Below, piece after piece: positions 20,447 to 29,232 of a stretch of 40,110 nucleotides of DNA. Source of the DNA: Verrucomicrobiota bacterium (GTDB lineage: Bacteria; Verrucomicrobiota; Verrucomicrobiia; Opitutales; Opitutaceae); assembly GCA_023457035.1 (NCBI GenBank), contig JAEWNN010000018.1, positions 1 to 40,110 of the forward strand, read 5' to 3'. Under the pieces are notes generated by a model that was not told where the DNA came from, searched no databases, and worked only from the letters and a program-made list of their open reading frames with translations. The position numbers were made by a program, and so were the translations under genes. Numbering within the stretch: the stretch's first letter is position 1; every line of letters starts with the position of its first letter.

Positions 20447-22623
20447 GCCCCGACCCGGACAACCGGCCGGTCGGTTGGTGGACGCCCGCACGCTTTCGCC
20501 TGATCGTCCACCTGCTGCTGGCCGGCGCGCTCGGGGCCAACCTGCTGCTCTTCGTCCTGCGCAACGCCGTCGCGTTGCCCTGCTCCGACCAGTGGGAGCT
20601 GCATCGGCCCGTCTGGGCCGGCGCCTCCGCGTGGCAACTCGTCACGCACCAGCATGGGCCACCCCGGCAAGGGGTCTTCTTCCCGCCCACCGCCGCGATT
20701 CTCCGCGCCACCGACGGCGACATCCGGATCGAGAGTCTCTGGATCGCCGCTTGGCTGCTCGTCGCCGCCGGTCTGGCCTGGACGCTCCCCCGCCGGCTCA
20801 CGGGCCATTGGTCCTGGGCCGATGCCCTGCCCCTGTGCTGGTGCCTGTCGTTGCTCCAGTACGAGACCATCATCCTCACACCGAACCTCTCGCACAGCAT
20901 CGGCCCGCTGGCCCTCGTGCTGGGCGCCGCCCATGCCCTGCTCTGCCGCCGCCCGTGGCTGCGCTGGACTCTCGTCGGCCTGCTTGGCGGCGCCGCCGTG
21001 TTCACCGGCTTTGGCCTGTTCGCCTCGGCCGTCCTCACCGCCCTCGCGCTGGGGGTCATCCTGCGCTGCCCGGGGGAGAGGCGGCCCGCGGCGCTGGCTC
21101 TCTTCCTTCTCGCCGTCGCGTGGGTTCAGTTCTTCACCGGTTATGTATTCGCGCCCGCGGCACCCGGCTTCGCCTTCCCCCACCATCCCCTTTCCGACTA
21201 TGTCCCCTTCCTCACTGGCATGGCCGGAGCCCCGCACGGGTTCGCGGGTCCCGCCCTCCCCGGACAGTTGCTCGGAGCCGGGTTGCTCTGTGCGGGGGCG
21301 GGGATCCTGCTGAAAGCCGCGTGGCAACTGGTGCGCGACCCGCACAACCGCCCCGCCGACCGCCTGGCGCTCCTCTTGGCTGGTGGCGCCCTGCTGTTCA
21401 TGGCCAACACCGCGGTCGGCCGCGTCCAACTCGGCACCGACGCCGGCATGGCATCCCGCTACCTCTCGCTCATGATTCCGCTCAGCCTGGCCCTCCACCT
21501 CGCCGTGCGCGACCACCCCGGTCGCGCCCTGCGCTGGGCCGGCACCGGTGCCCTGGCCGCGCTCACCGCGTGGCCGTTCCGCGACCTCGCCGCCAGCCCG
21601 GCCTGCGGCACCTGGGGGATGCCCCTCGCAGCCCAGGCCAACTCCATCCAGCAACGCGACGGCAAGCAGGCCTGGACCTGGTTGTACTCTAGGACTGGCG
21701 ACGCCGCGCAGGCCACCGCCCGCAGCCGCTACCAGCCTTTGCCCCACGGGGCGGAGAACCTGCCCGACCGGCTGGCGCGCCTCCGCCAGCTCGGTTGGTT
21801 CCCCTTCGCCGCCGACGGTTCGCTCCGCCCTGTCGGCCCGTTCCTGCCCGCGAGCCCTGTCGTGCCGGTGGGCTTCCACGGTCCCGAACGCGCGGGCCGC
21901 TGGATGGGCGAAGAGGCCTTCCTCCTCGTCGCCCCCGGACAGACCGGCTGGATCGACCTCGAACTGCGCAGCCGCGCCGGGGGGCTCCCCCCCGAAGCGC
22001 CGCTCGTCGTCGAACTCCGGGGTCGCCAGTTCCAGTTGCACCTCGGGCAGGGCCCGGCGGCGATCTCGCTGCCCCTCGCTGGCGGGCCCGCGCAGGTCGT
22101 CCGCCTGCACAGCCCCGCCGGCACCGCCCGGCCTTCCGACGCCGGCGCCTCCGACGACGCCCGCGATCTGTCATTTTTCCTCGCGGACGCCTCGGTCGGC
22201 CCCGCCCCGCGTTTTCTCTCCCTCGGCCCCGCGGGCGAGGCCGCCTGGGCGCCCCGGGCCGCGATCGTCGCGTTGGAGGGTTTCCATGGCTGGGAAACCG
22301 GTTTCGGCTGGATGGCCGAAACCCTCACGATCACGACCACCGGCACCGAGGCCGCCTCGCTGGAGATCGTGGTCGGCAACCGTTTCGCCCCCCTGCCCGG
22401 CGGCGGCGGGCTCACCCTGCGCGTCGACGACGCCCCCGCCCGTCCCCTGGTCGTGCCCCCCAAGGGACGCACGACTTTCTCGGTACCGCTCGGACCCGGT
22501 GCCCACTCCGTCAGCCTGCACAGTGTCGACGGCGCCCTCAGCCCCCGCCAGGCGGGTCACTCCACCGACGAGCGCCCCCTGTCGTACACGCTCCACTCCA
22601 TCACCTGCACCCCCGCGCCCTAG
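20443..22623 (+). CDS. Unknown polytopic membrane protein translationally coupled to gyrA
   Basis: The 726-residue protein starts at ATG 20443 inside the gyrA stop (ATGA), implying translational coupling. The first ~390 residues hold about ten hydrophobic helices, beginning FRLIVHLLLAGALGANLLLFVL. After helix one is a polar loop with CSDQWELHRPV and FFPPTAAILRATDGD. The motif MASRYLSLMIPLSLALHLAV precedes the last helices. This resembles membrane glycosyltransferase (GT-C-like) or O-antigen-type proteins, but no diagnostic catalytic motif is evident. The ~330-residue C-terminal part is beta-rich, probably periplasmic, with two jelly-roll-like halves (GFHGPERAGRWMGEEAFLLV and GFHGWETGFGWMAETLTI). 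Function unknown. Confidence 0.8.
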
Positions 22624-22678
22624 GCCAACAACCCGGGCTTGCCTGCCCGTCGCCCCCACGGCATTCCCTGCACCGGTT

Positions 22679-25072
22679 ATGGATGGGACTTCTACCCCGG
22701 TGCTCACACATCCCCAACGCCAGATCCACCCGGCGCGCGAAGGCGTCCTCGTGGCCACCGTCGTGCTTCTGGTCGCCTGCGGGGTCCTCGCCTACACGTA
22801 CTCCTACGCGCGCCGGGCCCAGATCGAGTCGGTCCGTACCGAGTTGCTACAACTCGCCAAGGCCGCCGCCATCCAGATCGATGGCGACCTCCACGAGACC
22901 CTGGTCGGGCCCGAGCAGAGCGGTTCCCCCCAGCACCTGCGCGCGCTCGAGCCGCTGCTCAAGATGCAGCGCGCCACCCAGGATCTCATCTACGTCTACA
23001 CCGCCACCCTGCACGACGGCCAGATCGCCTTCATCCTCGACACCGCCTACTTCGTGCGGCCCCCCGACGACACCGATCCCCCGCCCCTGATCGGCGTGCT
23101 CTACGACGGCCAGGACACCGCCCTCCGCCAAGCGTTGTTGGAACAACGGGCCCGCGCCGACAGCCGGCCGGTGCCCGAACGCGTGCGCACCTACATGAGC
23201 GCCTTCGCCCCGTTCTACAATTCCCGTGGCGAGTTCGTGGGCGTGGTCGGCGTCGACATGTGGGCCCATGACCTCACCCAGCGCCTGGCCACCTTCCGGC
23301 AGGTCGCGCTCGCCGCGGTCTCCGGCATCCTCGGGCTCTCGCTGCTCATCGGCTGGCTCACCTACCGGCTGCGCCGCTCGGCCGCCTTGGCGGAAGGCCG
23401 CGCCCTCGAGGCCTCCGACCGCCTGCGCGCCGAAAAGGCCAAGGCCGACGAGCTCAACCACCGCCTGCAGCGCGCCATCCGCACCGCCGAGGAGGAGACC
23501 CGCGCCGCCGAGGCCGCCGCCCACGCCAAGAGCGCTTTCCTCGCCGTCATGAGCCATGAGATCCGCACCCCGATGAACGGCGTGCTCGGCATGGCCCAGC
23601 TCCTCGCCGCCACCGACCTCACGGCCGAGCAGCGTGAATACATCCGCACCATCGGCTCCTGCGGCGAGACCCTCCTGGCCGTGATCAACGACGTGCTCGA
23701 CTACTCCAAGATCGAGGCCGGCCGCGTCGAACTCGAGCACGCCCCGGTCGACCTGCGCTCCGTGGTCGAGATCGTGCTCGATCTCTGCGCCCCCCAGGCC
23801 GTCGAGAAACACCTCGAGCTCGGCTTCCTCATCGATCCCGACGTCCCCAGCCTCTTCCTTGGCGACGCCGTCCGCCTGCAGCAGATCCTCTTCAACCTCG
23901 TCGGCAACGCGCTCAAGTTCACCAGCGCCGGCGAGGTCTTCGTCGGTGTCCAACGCGCCACCACGCAGCCCCCCCATCTCCATTTCGTCGTCCGCGACAC
24001 CGGCATCGGCATCCCCGCCGACCGGATGGACCGCCTCTTCAAGCCGTTCTCGCAGGTCGACTCCGCCACGACCACCCGCCGCTTCGGCGGCACCGGCCTG
24101 GGCCTGGCCATCGCCCACCGGCTCACCGAGCTGATGCGCGGCCGCATGTGGGTCGAGAGCGAGGTCGCCCGCGGCTCCACCTTCCATTTCACCATCCCGG
24201 TGGAGGTTCCCACCGACGCCCCGCCGCCCCCGCACGCCTCCCCCGAGGCCGCGCTCGCCGGCCGCCGCGCCATCGTCCTGAGCGAGAACGCCACCCTGCG
24301 GCACATCCTCTCCGCCATGTGCCGCTGGTGGGGCCTGACCCTCTGCGAAGTCGAGCGCCCGGCCGCCGCCCTCGCCCTCCTGCGCAGCCCCACCGGCTGC
24401 GACGTCGTCGTGATCGACCGCCAGCTGGGCGCACGCGACGGTCTCGAGATCGCGGAGACGATCCACTCCATTCCCGGTCGCGAGACCCTGCCCCTGTTCC
24501 TGCTCGACTCCAACGGCAGCCGTTCGCCCACCGGGCACACCACCTTCCTCGCCAAACCGGTCAAGCCGAGCCACCTCAAGATCCTGCTCCTGCAGGTCTT
24601 CGGCTCCGCCCCGGCGGACCAGCCGCCCTGCCCCGTCGCCGGCGCGGAGTTCGACGGCACCCTCGGCCGGCGCATGCCCTTGCGGATCCTCGTCGTCGAC
24701 GACGACGCCGTGAACCAGCGCGGCCTCTGCCTCATGCTCGATCGCCTCGGCTACGCCACCGCCGTGGCCACCGACGGGCGCAACGCCTTCGATCGGGCCC
24801 GCCGCGAGGAGTTCGATCTCGTGTTCATGGACATCGGCATGCCCGGCCTCGATGGCCGCGAGGCCACCCGCCACATCCGCCGCAACTCCGAGCACCCGGC
24901 CGTTCCCTGGATCGTCGCCTTCACGGCCATGAGCGGCCCCAACACCCGCAGCACACTGCTCGCCTCCGGCATGAACGACTGCCTCTTCAAGCCGTTCCGG
25001 GCGAGCGAGCTCGTCGAGGTGCTCACCCGCGGTTACCGCGCCCTGCAACAGGTCCGCGGCCCCGCCCTCTGA
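22679..25072 (+). CDS. Hybrid histidine kinase with periplasmic Cache-like sensor and two receiver domains
   Basis: The 797-residue protein is read from ATG 22679. A transmembrane helix (VLVATVVLLVACGVLAYTY) and a second near residue 210 (VSGILGLSLLIGWLTY) flank a Cache/PDC-like sensor containing AFAPFYNSRGEFVGVVGVDMW. A coiled coil leads to the HisKA domain SHEIRTPMNGVLG (His293). The HATPase boxes are NLVGNALKFT, RDTGIGIPADRMDRLFKPFSQ and GGTGLGLAIAHRL. Receiver 1 (about 510-645) has its putative Asp580 but lacks the usual acidic pair at its first strand (LSENATLR), so it may be a pseudo-receiver. Receiver 2 (ILVVDDDAVNQRG, Asp718 in FMDIGMPGLDG, Lys in FKPF) looks fully functional. No HPt or output gene is adjacent. 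The upstream gap is 55 nt. Confidence 0.92.
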   Translation: MDGTSTPVLTHPQRQIHPAREGVLVATVVLLVACGVLAYTYSYARRAQIESVRTELLQLAKAAAIQIDGDLHETLVGPEQSGSPQHLRALEPLLKMQRATQDLIYVYTATLHDGQIAFILDTAYFVRPPDDTDPPPLIGVLYDGQDTALRQALLEQRARADSRPVPERVRTYMSAFAPFYNSRGEFVGVVGVDMWAHDLTQRLATFRQVALAAVSGILGLSLLIGWLTYRLRRSAALAEGRALEASDRLRAEKAKADELNHRLQRAIRTAEEETRAAEAAAHAKSAFLAVMSHEIRTPMNGVLGMAQLLAATDLTAEQREYIRTIGSCGETLLAVINDVLDYSKIEAGRVELEHAPVDLRSVVEIVLDLCAPQAVEKHLELGFLIDPDVPSLFLGDAVRLQQILFNLVGNALKFTSAGEVFVGVQRATTQPPHLHFVVRDTGIGIPADRMDRLFKPFSQVDSATTTRRFGGTGLGLAIAHRLTELMRGRMWVESEVARGSTFHFTIPVEVPTDAPPPPHASPEAALAGRRAIVLSENATLRHILSAMCRWWGLTLCEVERPAAALALLRSPTGCDVVVIDRQLGARDGLEIAETIHSIPGRETLPLFLLDSNGSRSPTGHTTFLAKPVKPSHLKILLLQVFGSAPADQPPCPVAGAEFDGTLGRRMPLRILVVDDDAVNQRGLCLMLDRLGYATAVATDGRNAFDRARREEFDLVFMDIGMPGLDGREATRHIRRNSEHPAVPWIVAFTAMSGPNTRSTLLASGMNDCLFKPFRASELVEVLTRGYRALQQVRGPAL

Positions 25073-25198
25073 ACCGCGCCACGCCCCGCCCGCGGAATTC
25101 TCGCCGCGGCCGCATCTCCGGCCTTGCTTCGCCTCCCGGACCGCGAAGATTTCGTGGGCGTCCCTTCAGATCAATTCCCGCCGAGCCGAAATACGCGT

Positions 25199-25675
25199 AT
25201 GCCCGTCCGCCTCGCCCAACTGCTGCATCCCTCCCGCATCCTCCTCACTGTGCAGCAGACCAAACGCACCGCTGCGATCAACGAGGTCGCCCGCCTGCTC
25301 GAGGGGCACCCGGACATCACCAACTACCCGCATTTCTACAACGAGCTGCTCGCCCGCGAACGCCTCGACCCCACCTGCATCGGCAACGAGATCGCCCTGC
25401 CCCACGCCCGCACCGACCACGCCCAAGCCATCGTGCTGGCCATCGGCCGCAGCCCCGCCGGCGTCTATTTCGAGAACTGCCAGCAGACCGTCCGCCTCAT
25501 CTTCGTCGTCGCCACCCCGAAGTCGCAACCCGGCGAATACCTCGCCCTCGTCGGCGCGCTCTGCCGCGTCCTGAAGGACGCCGCCGTACGCGACGCCCTC
25601 ATGACCGCGCAGACCCCCGAGGAATTCATCCGCCCGCTGGTCGAGGCCGAGGCCCGCCTCCTCGGCGCCGCCTGA
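25199..25675 (+). CDS. PTS EIIA-type protein (PtsN/IIA-Ntr-like)
   Basis: The 158-residue protein is read from ATG 25199, which gives a family-typical N-terminus (MPVRLAQLLHPSRILLTV); the extension from 25124 is not conserved-looking. The phosphorylatable histidine is His69 in GNEIALPHARTDHA, matching the EIIA-Man/Fru-type (PTS_EIIA_2) active site shared by fructose EIIA and the regulatory PtsN. No permease, HPr or EI gene adjoins, which favours a regulatory role such as nitrogen/potassium signalling over sugar uptake. It lies 126 nt after the hybrid kinase gene. No Shine-Dalgarno is visible. Confidence 0.85.
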   Translation: MPVRLAQLLHPSRILLTVQQTKRTAAINEVARLLEGHPDITNYPHFYNELLARERLDPTCIGNEIALPHARTDHAQAIVLAIGRSPAGVYFENCQQTVRLIFVVATPKSQPGEYLALVGALCRVLKDAAVRDALMTAQTPEEFIRPLVEAEARLLGAA

Positions 25676-25699
25676 GCACCGCCCCCCTGCGGCACGGGC

Positions 25700-25743
25700 C
25701 CTCCGGCCCGCGTTTTCCCGCGTTTCCGCGCCCCGGCACGCGC
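25700..25743. repeat. 44-nt dispersed repeat, copy 1
   Basis: A 44-nt segment containing CCCGCGTTTTCCCGCGTTTC is identical to 27031-27074. It lies 25 nt downstream of the PTS IIA-like gene. The shared stretch ends abruptly on both sides. Confidence 0.9.
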
Positions 25744-25904
25744 CCTGCGAGGGGCCGCCGGCCTTGGCGCCGGCCGACGCGCGTTCCCGAAAAGTGGATC
25801 CGCGGCCTTGCCAAGCGGACGCCCCTGCGGATGGTGCAGCGTCAATGCACCGGGAAGTCCCCCGATCCGCCCCGCGAGTCCCGGTGCGACGCCCCCCCAC
25901 ACAC

Positions 25905-26201
25905 ATGCGCGCCCCGCCCTTCCCCCTCGGTGCACACCTGATCCGCTGGCGCCACGCCAACGGCCTCACCCAAGAGTGCGCGGCGCGCATGCTCGGCGTC
26001 GGTCCCACAACATGGAGCCATTGGGAGACCGGGCGACGGCTTCCCTCGCTCCATCTTCTTCGCCTCGTCAGCGAACTCACCGGCATGCCCACCGGATTCC
26101 TGTTGTGCGAACACTCCACCTCCTGCCCCTTCTCCCCGTCGACCTCTACCCAAGGTAGAGGTCGAGTCTTTGACCGGAGAACCGGCCGCGGCCATGGATA
26201 G
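25905..26201 (+). CDS. Small XRE-family DNA-binding protein
   Basis: The 98-residue protein is read from ATG 25905. Residues about 8-65 form a Cro/C1-type helix-turn-helix: LGAHLIRWRHANGLTQECAA, then MLGVGPTTWSHWETGRRLPS, then LHLLRLVSELTG. The ~25-residue tail after that is low-complexity. An earlier in-frame ATG at 25845 is possible but adds only Arg/Pro-rich sequence. A perfect 12-bp inverted repeat lies inside the 3' end of the gene (26139-26165), just upstream of the PEP-CTERM gene 21 nt further on. Local autoregulation or control of that gene is plausible but unproven. Confidence 0.7.
   Translation: MRAPPFPLGAHLIRWRHANGLTQECAARMLGVGPTTWSHWETGRRLPSLHLLRLVSELTGMPTGFLLCEHSTSCPFSPSTSTQGRGRVFDRRTGRGHG
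26139..26165. promoter_or_regulatory. Perfect 12-bp inverted repeat (operator or hairpin)
   Basis: Arms TCGACCTCTACC and GGTAGAGGTCGA are perfectly complementary around CAA. It overlaps the last codons of the XRE gene and is directly followed by TTTGACC, a -35-like hexamer (TTGACC) about 50 nt ahead of the PEP-CTERM start. It is either the XRE operator or an RNA hairpin. There is no T-run, so it is unlikely to be a terminator. Confidence 0.6.
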
Positions 26202-26222
26202 GGGCATTCACCCATCCACCCC

Positions 26223-26930
26223 ATGAGGACAATCACCCCGCTGCTCGTCGCCCTTCTCTGCGCCTCCGCCTCCAGCCTTCAGGCCGCCATCATCACACTT
26301 GGGACGGAGAATTCCGGATACTACTGGTACGAACGCCAATCCTGGATGGGCGGCAGCAACACCGCCTCCGGATTCGCCTACGGCGACGCCACCGGTTTGC
26401 TGCACGTACAACGCAACTACCAGTACTACGGCGGGGCCGACCGGTACTGGGAGACGAAAGATGCCTTCTTCCAGATCGACCTGTCGTCGATCGACGGCGC
26501 CACACTGACCGCGGCGTCCCTCAACTTCTACGTCACCGCCAACACCACGGCCGAGAGCTTTCTCCGACACCTCGATACCCAGCCGGTCGCCGCCACGGGT
26601 GACGTCGCCCAGCGCCTGGCGGGCAATGCCGATGTCGCAAGCACCACCTCCTTCGTCCTCGGATGGAACAGCATCGACATCACCGGTTTCATCGCCGCCG
26701 ACCTCGCCAAGGGCTACGATTACGCAGCCTTCAGCATCCCGATGTTCGCGCAGTCGCAGGATGAGAATCGGCTGCTCTCCTTGTTCGGAGCCGGCACCAC
26801 CGAGACCAGGGACGGTATCTCGGTCCGGCCCTACGTTCAGGTGACGGCTATTCCCGAGCCCTCGACCTACGCGTTGGGGATTGGCGGATTGGCCCTAGGC
26901 TTCGCCATCTGGCGCCGCCGACGGCGCTGA
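26223..26930 (+). CDS. PEP-CTERM exported protein
   Basis: The 235-residue protein has a signal peptide (MRTITPLLVALLCASASSLQAA) and ends in a textbook PEP-CTERM signal: IPEPSTYALGIGG, a hydrophobic helix, then RRRRR. PEP-CTERM proteins are recognised by exosortase and are linked to extracellular polysaccharide production. The mature region is beta-rich and aromatic (SGYYWYERQSW, QRNYQYYGGADRYWETKDAF), with DLSSIDGATLTAASLNFYV resembling a DNRLRE-like or choice-of-anchor jelly-roll domain. No exosortase lies in the window. It is a single gene followed by a clear terminator. Confidence 0.92.
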   Translation: MRTITPLLVALLCASASSLQAAIITLGTENSGYYWYERQSWMGGSNTASGFAYGDATGLLHVQRNYQYYGGADRYWETKDAFFQIDLSSIDGATLTAASLNFYVTANTTAESFLRHLDTQPVAATGDVAQRLAGNADVASTTSFVLGWNSIDITGFIAADLAKGYDYAAFSIPMFAQSQDENRLLSLFGAGTTETRDGISVRPYVQVTAIPEPSTYALGIGGLALGFAIWRRRRR

Positions 26931-26950
26931 GCACGCGCTCGGCCTTCCCT

Positions 26951-26977
26951 CCCGCCGGAAACACCGGCGGGTTTTTC
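26951..26977 (+). terminator. Rho-independent terminator after the PEP-CTERM gene
   Basis: An 8-bp perfect stem CCCGCCGG / CCGGCGGG with an AAACA loop is followed by TTTTTC. It lies 20 nt after the stop codon. Confidence 0.93.
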
Positions 26978-27030
26978 GTATCGATGCGCCGGGTGAAACG
27001 CCACGCAGCCGCAGGCTGTTGCTCCGCCGT

Positions 27031-27074
27031 CCTCCGGCCCGCGTTTTCCCGCGTTTCCGCGCCCCGGCACGCGC
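27031..27074. repeat. 44-nt dispersed repeat, copy 2
   Basis: Identical over 44 nt to 25700-25743, in the same orientation. It lies 46-89 nt upstream of the first corA gene and could influence its promoter or leader. Confidence 0.9.
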
Positions 27075-27119
27075 GCGGCTTGCCTCGCCCCGCGCCGCCG
27101 CGCACCATGCCGCCCGCGC

Positions 27120-28088
27120 ATGATCCGCTCGTTTGTCTTCAGCGAAGGAAAACTCGTCGCCAGTGACCTCGAAGCCGAGGCCATGCGCCTCGTCCGTGCG
27201 GACAAGGGACTCCACCTCTGGGTCGACCTCGAAGACCCCTCCGACGACGAGCGCAAGCTCATCCTCGAAAACGTGTTCCAGTTCCACCCGCTCGCCATCG
27301 AGGACTGCGTCACCCCCTCCAGTCTGCCCAAGATCGAGGACTACGAGGACTACCTCTTCATCGTCGCCCATGCCATCGATCCCTCGCAGTCCGAGCGCTT
27401 CTCCACCACCGAGCTCGAACTCTTCCTCGGCAAGGAGTACCTCGTCACCTACCACCGCCGGCCGCTGCGTTCCATCCAGTGGCTCGTCGAGCGCTGCACC
27501 AAAGGGGCCGGCATCATCGCCCGCGGCACCGACCGGCTCGCCCACGACATCATCGACCAACTCATCGAACGCTACACCCCGGTCCTCGACGGCTTGCGCA
27601 GCAAGATCGAGCTGATCGAGGCGCGCGTGCTCAAGGAGCACGCCGAGAGCCTCACCTCCGACCTCCTCGAGGTCCGTTCGGAGCTCTCCGACCTGCGCCA
27701 GATCGTCCGCCCCCAGCGCGACGTGATCAACCGCCTCGCCCACGGCGACAGCAAGATCGTCCGCACGCTCATGCTGCCCTATTTCCGCGACCTGCGCGAC
27801 AGCCTCATCCGCCAGGAGGAGACCCTCACCACCCTCGGCGACGCGCTGCTCGTCTCCTTCGATCTCTACCTGAACAAATCTGCCAGCCAGGCCAACGAAG
27901 GCATCAAGATCCTCACCGCCCTCACCGCCATCACCATGCCGCCCATCCTCTTCGGCACCTGGTACGGCATGAACTTCCAACACATGCCCGAGATCGAGAG
28001 CCCCCACGGTTACTGGATCTCCCTCGGCGTCATGATCGTCTCGACCATCGGCATGTTCATCTGGTGCCGCCGCCGCCGCTGGATTTAG
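27120..28088 (+). CDS. corA: CorA-family Mg2+/divalent cation channel (first paralogue)
   Basis: The 322-residue protein has a large cytoplasmic N-terminal domain beginning MIRSFVFSEGKL, with LHLWVDLEDPSDDERKLI and HPLAIEDCVTP, both typical of CorA. A long helical stalk leads to two C-terminal transmembrane helices. The pore signature YGMNF is intact (Gly283-Met284-Asn285). A basic tail (RRRRWI) ends it. CorA forms a homopentamer for Mg2+, Co2+ or Ni2+ flux. A second paralogue of exactly the same length follows after 97 nt. An inverted repeat spans that gap. Confidence 0.95.
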   Translation: MIRSFVFSEGKLVASDLEAEAMRLVRADKGLHLWVDLEDPSDDERKLILENVFQFHPLAIEDCVTPSSLPKIEDYEDYLFIVAHAIDPSQSERFSTTELELFLGKEYLVTYHRRPLRSIQWLVERCTKGAGIIARGTDRLAHDIIDQLIERYTPVLDGLRSKIELIEARVLKEHAESLTSDLLEVRSELSDLRQIVRPQRDVINRLAHGDSKIVRTLMLPYFRDLRDSLIRQEETLTTLGDALLVSFDLYLNKSASQANEGIKILTALTAITMPPILFGTWYGMNFQHMPEIESPHGYWISLGVMIVSTIGMFIWCRRRRWI

Positions 28089-28184
28089 GATTGCGGGCGG
28101 AGGAGGGTGGCTCCCCTGCCTTCTTCACCTCGCCTCTCTTCTCAGCCAGGCCTCCCTGCGCCACCCTCCTTCGCCCGCAATCCT
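28087..28184. repeat. Long inverted repeat between the two corA genes
   Basis: Arms 28087-28111 and 28160-28184 are complementary over 25 bp with one mismatch, enclosing a 48-nt C/T-rich loop. The left arm overlaps the first corA stop codon and the right arm ends one base before the second corA ATG, so the folded mRNA would sequester that start. There is no T-run, so translation control or mRNA stability is more likely than termination. Confidence 0.85.
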
Positions 28185-28185
28185 C

Positions 28186-29154
28186 ATGATCCAGAGCATC
28201 GTCTATCGCGACAACAAGTTCGTCGCCGACTGCCCGCCGCCCGAGACCCTCGCCGCCCTCCGGCAGGACCCGGCGGTGATGCTCTGGGTCGACCTCGCCG
28301 AGCCCACCGACGACGAGATCCGCCTCGTCATGCAGGATCTCTTCGCCCTCCACCCGCTCACCATCGAGGACTGCATGCAGGACTCCCCTCTGCCGAAGTT
28401 CGAGGAGTACGAGAACTACCTCTACATCGTCGCCCATGCCGTCGACTACTCCCGCGCCGAGAAGTTCAGCACCACCGAGCTCGACCTCATCCTCGGGAAG
28501 AACTTCCTCGTCACCTTCCATCGCCGCCCCCTGAAGGCCGTCCAAACCTGCCGCGAGCGCATCCTCCGCACCACCGGGCTGTTCGTTCGCGGCCCCGACC
28601 GTTTCGCCCACACCCTGCTCGATCTGATCGTCGAACACTTCACGCCCGCCCTCACCGAACTCCGCGCCGAGATCGAGGCCATCGAAGACGCCGTACTCGC
28701 CCGCAGCAAGGAGCCCCTCGCCCAACGCATCGTCGATGTCCGCGAGGACCTGACGACCCTGCGCCAGATCCTCCGTCCCCAGCGCGAGATCGCCGTCGCC
28801 CTCGCCTCCGGCCGCACCGGGTTCTTCCGTCCCAAGCTCCTCCCCTACATGCGCGACCTCTCCGACGATCTCGTCCGCATCGAGGAGCAGGTGAAGTCCT
28901 GGTCGGAGCAGCTCATCTTCGTCTTCAAGCTCTTCCTCAACCGCTCCAGCCACGAGACCAACGAGGGCGTGCGCGTGCTCACCGGCCTCACCGCCGTCGC
29001 CCTGCCGCTCATGATCATCGGCAGCTGGTTCTCGATGAACTTCCGCAACTCGCCGCTGCTCGCCTCCCGCTCCGCCTACTGGATCGCCGTCGGCATCATG
29101 GGAGCGAGCACCGTCGCCCTCTTCATCTTCCTCAAGCGCCGCAAGTGGCTCTGA
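28186..29154 (+). CDS. CorA-like protein with altered pore signature (second paralogue)
   Basis: The 322-residue protein is colinear with the preceding CorA: MLWVDLAEPTDDEIRLV, HPLTIEDCMQD, EKFSTTELDLILGKNFLVTFHRRP, and two C-terminal helices ending FLKRRKWL. The signature at the pore is FSMNF: Ser283 replaces the Gly of GMN. Mutations in GMN generally abolish Mg2+ conduction in studied CorAs, while natural variants such as GIN occur in ZntB. This copy may have different ion selectivity, act as a regulatory or hetero-oligomer subunit, or no longer conduct. Tandem position and equal length indicate duplication with divergence. The start is overlapped by the hairpin just upstream. Confidence 0.92.
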   Translation: MIQSIVYRDNKFVADCPPPETLAALRQDPAVMLWVDLAEPTDDEIRLVMQDLFALHPLTIEDCMQDSPLPKFEEYENYLYIVAHAVDYSRAEKFSTTELDLILGKNFLVTFHRRPLKAVQTCRERILRTTGLFVRGPDRFAHTLLDLIVEHFTPALTELRAEIEAIEDAVLARSKEPLAQRIVDVREDLTTLRQILRPQREIAVALASGRTGFFRPKLLPYMRDLSDDLVRIEEQVKSWSEQLIFVFKLFLNRSSHETNEGVRVLTGLTAVALPLMIIGSWFSMNFRNSPLLASRSAYWIAVGIMGASTVALFIFLKRRKWL

Positions 29155-29232
29155 GCCCGCGCGGTCCCTGAGTCGGTTTCCCGGCTACACCGCCCTCCGC
29201 TGGGCCGCGCCCCTGTCGGCCGGCGCCCGTCT

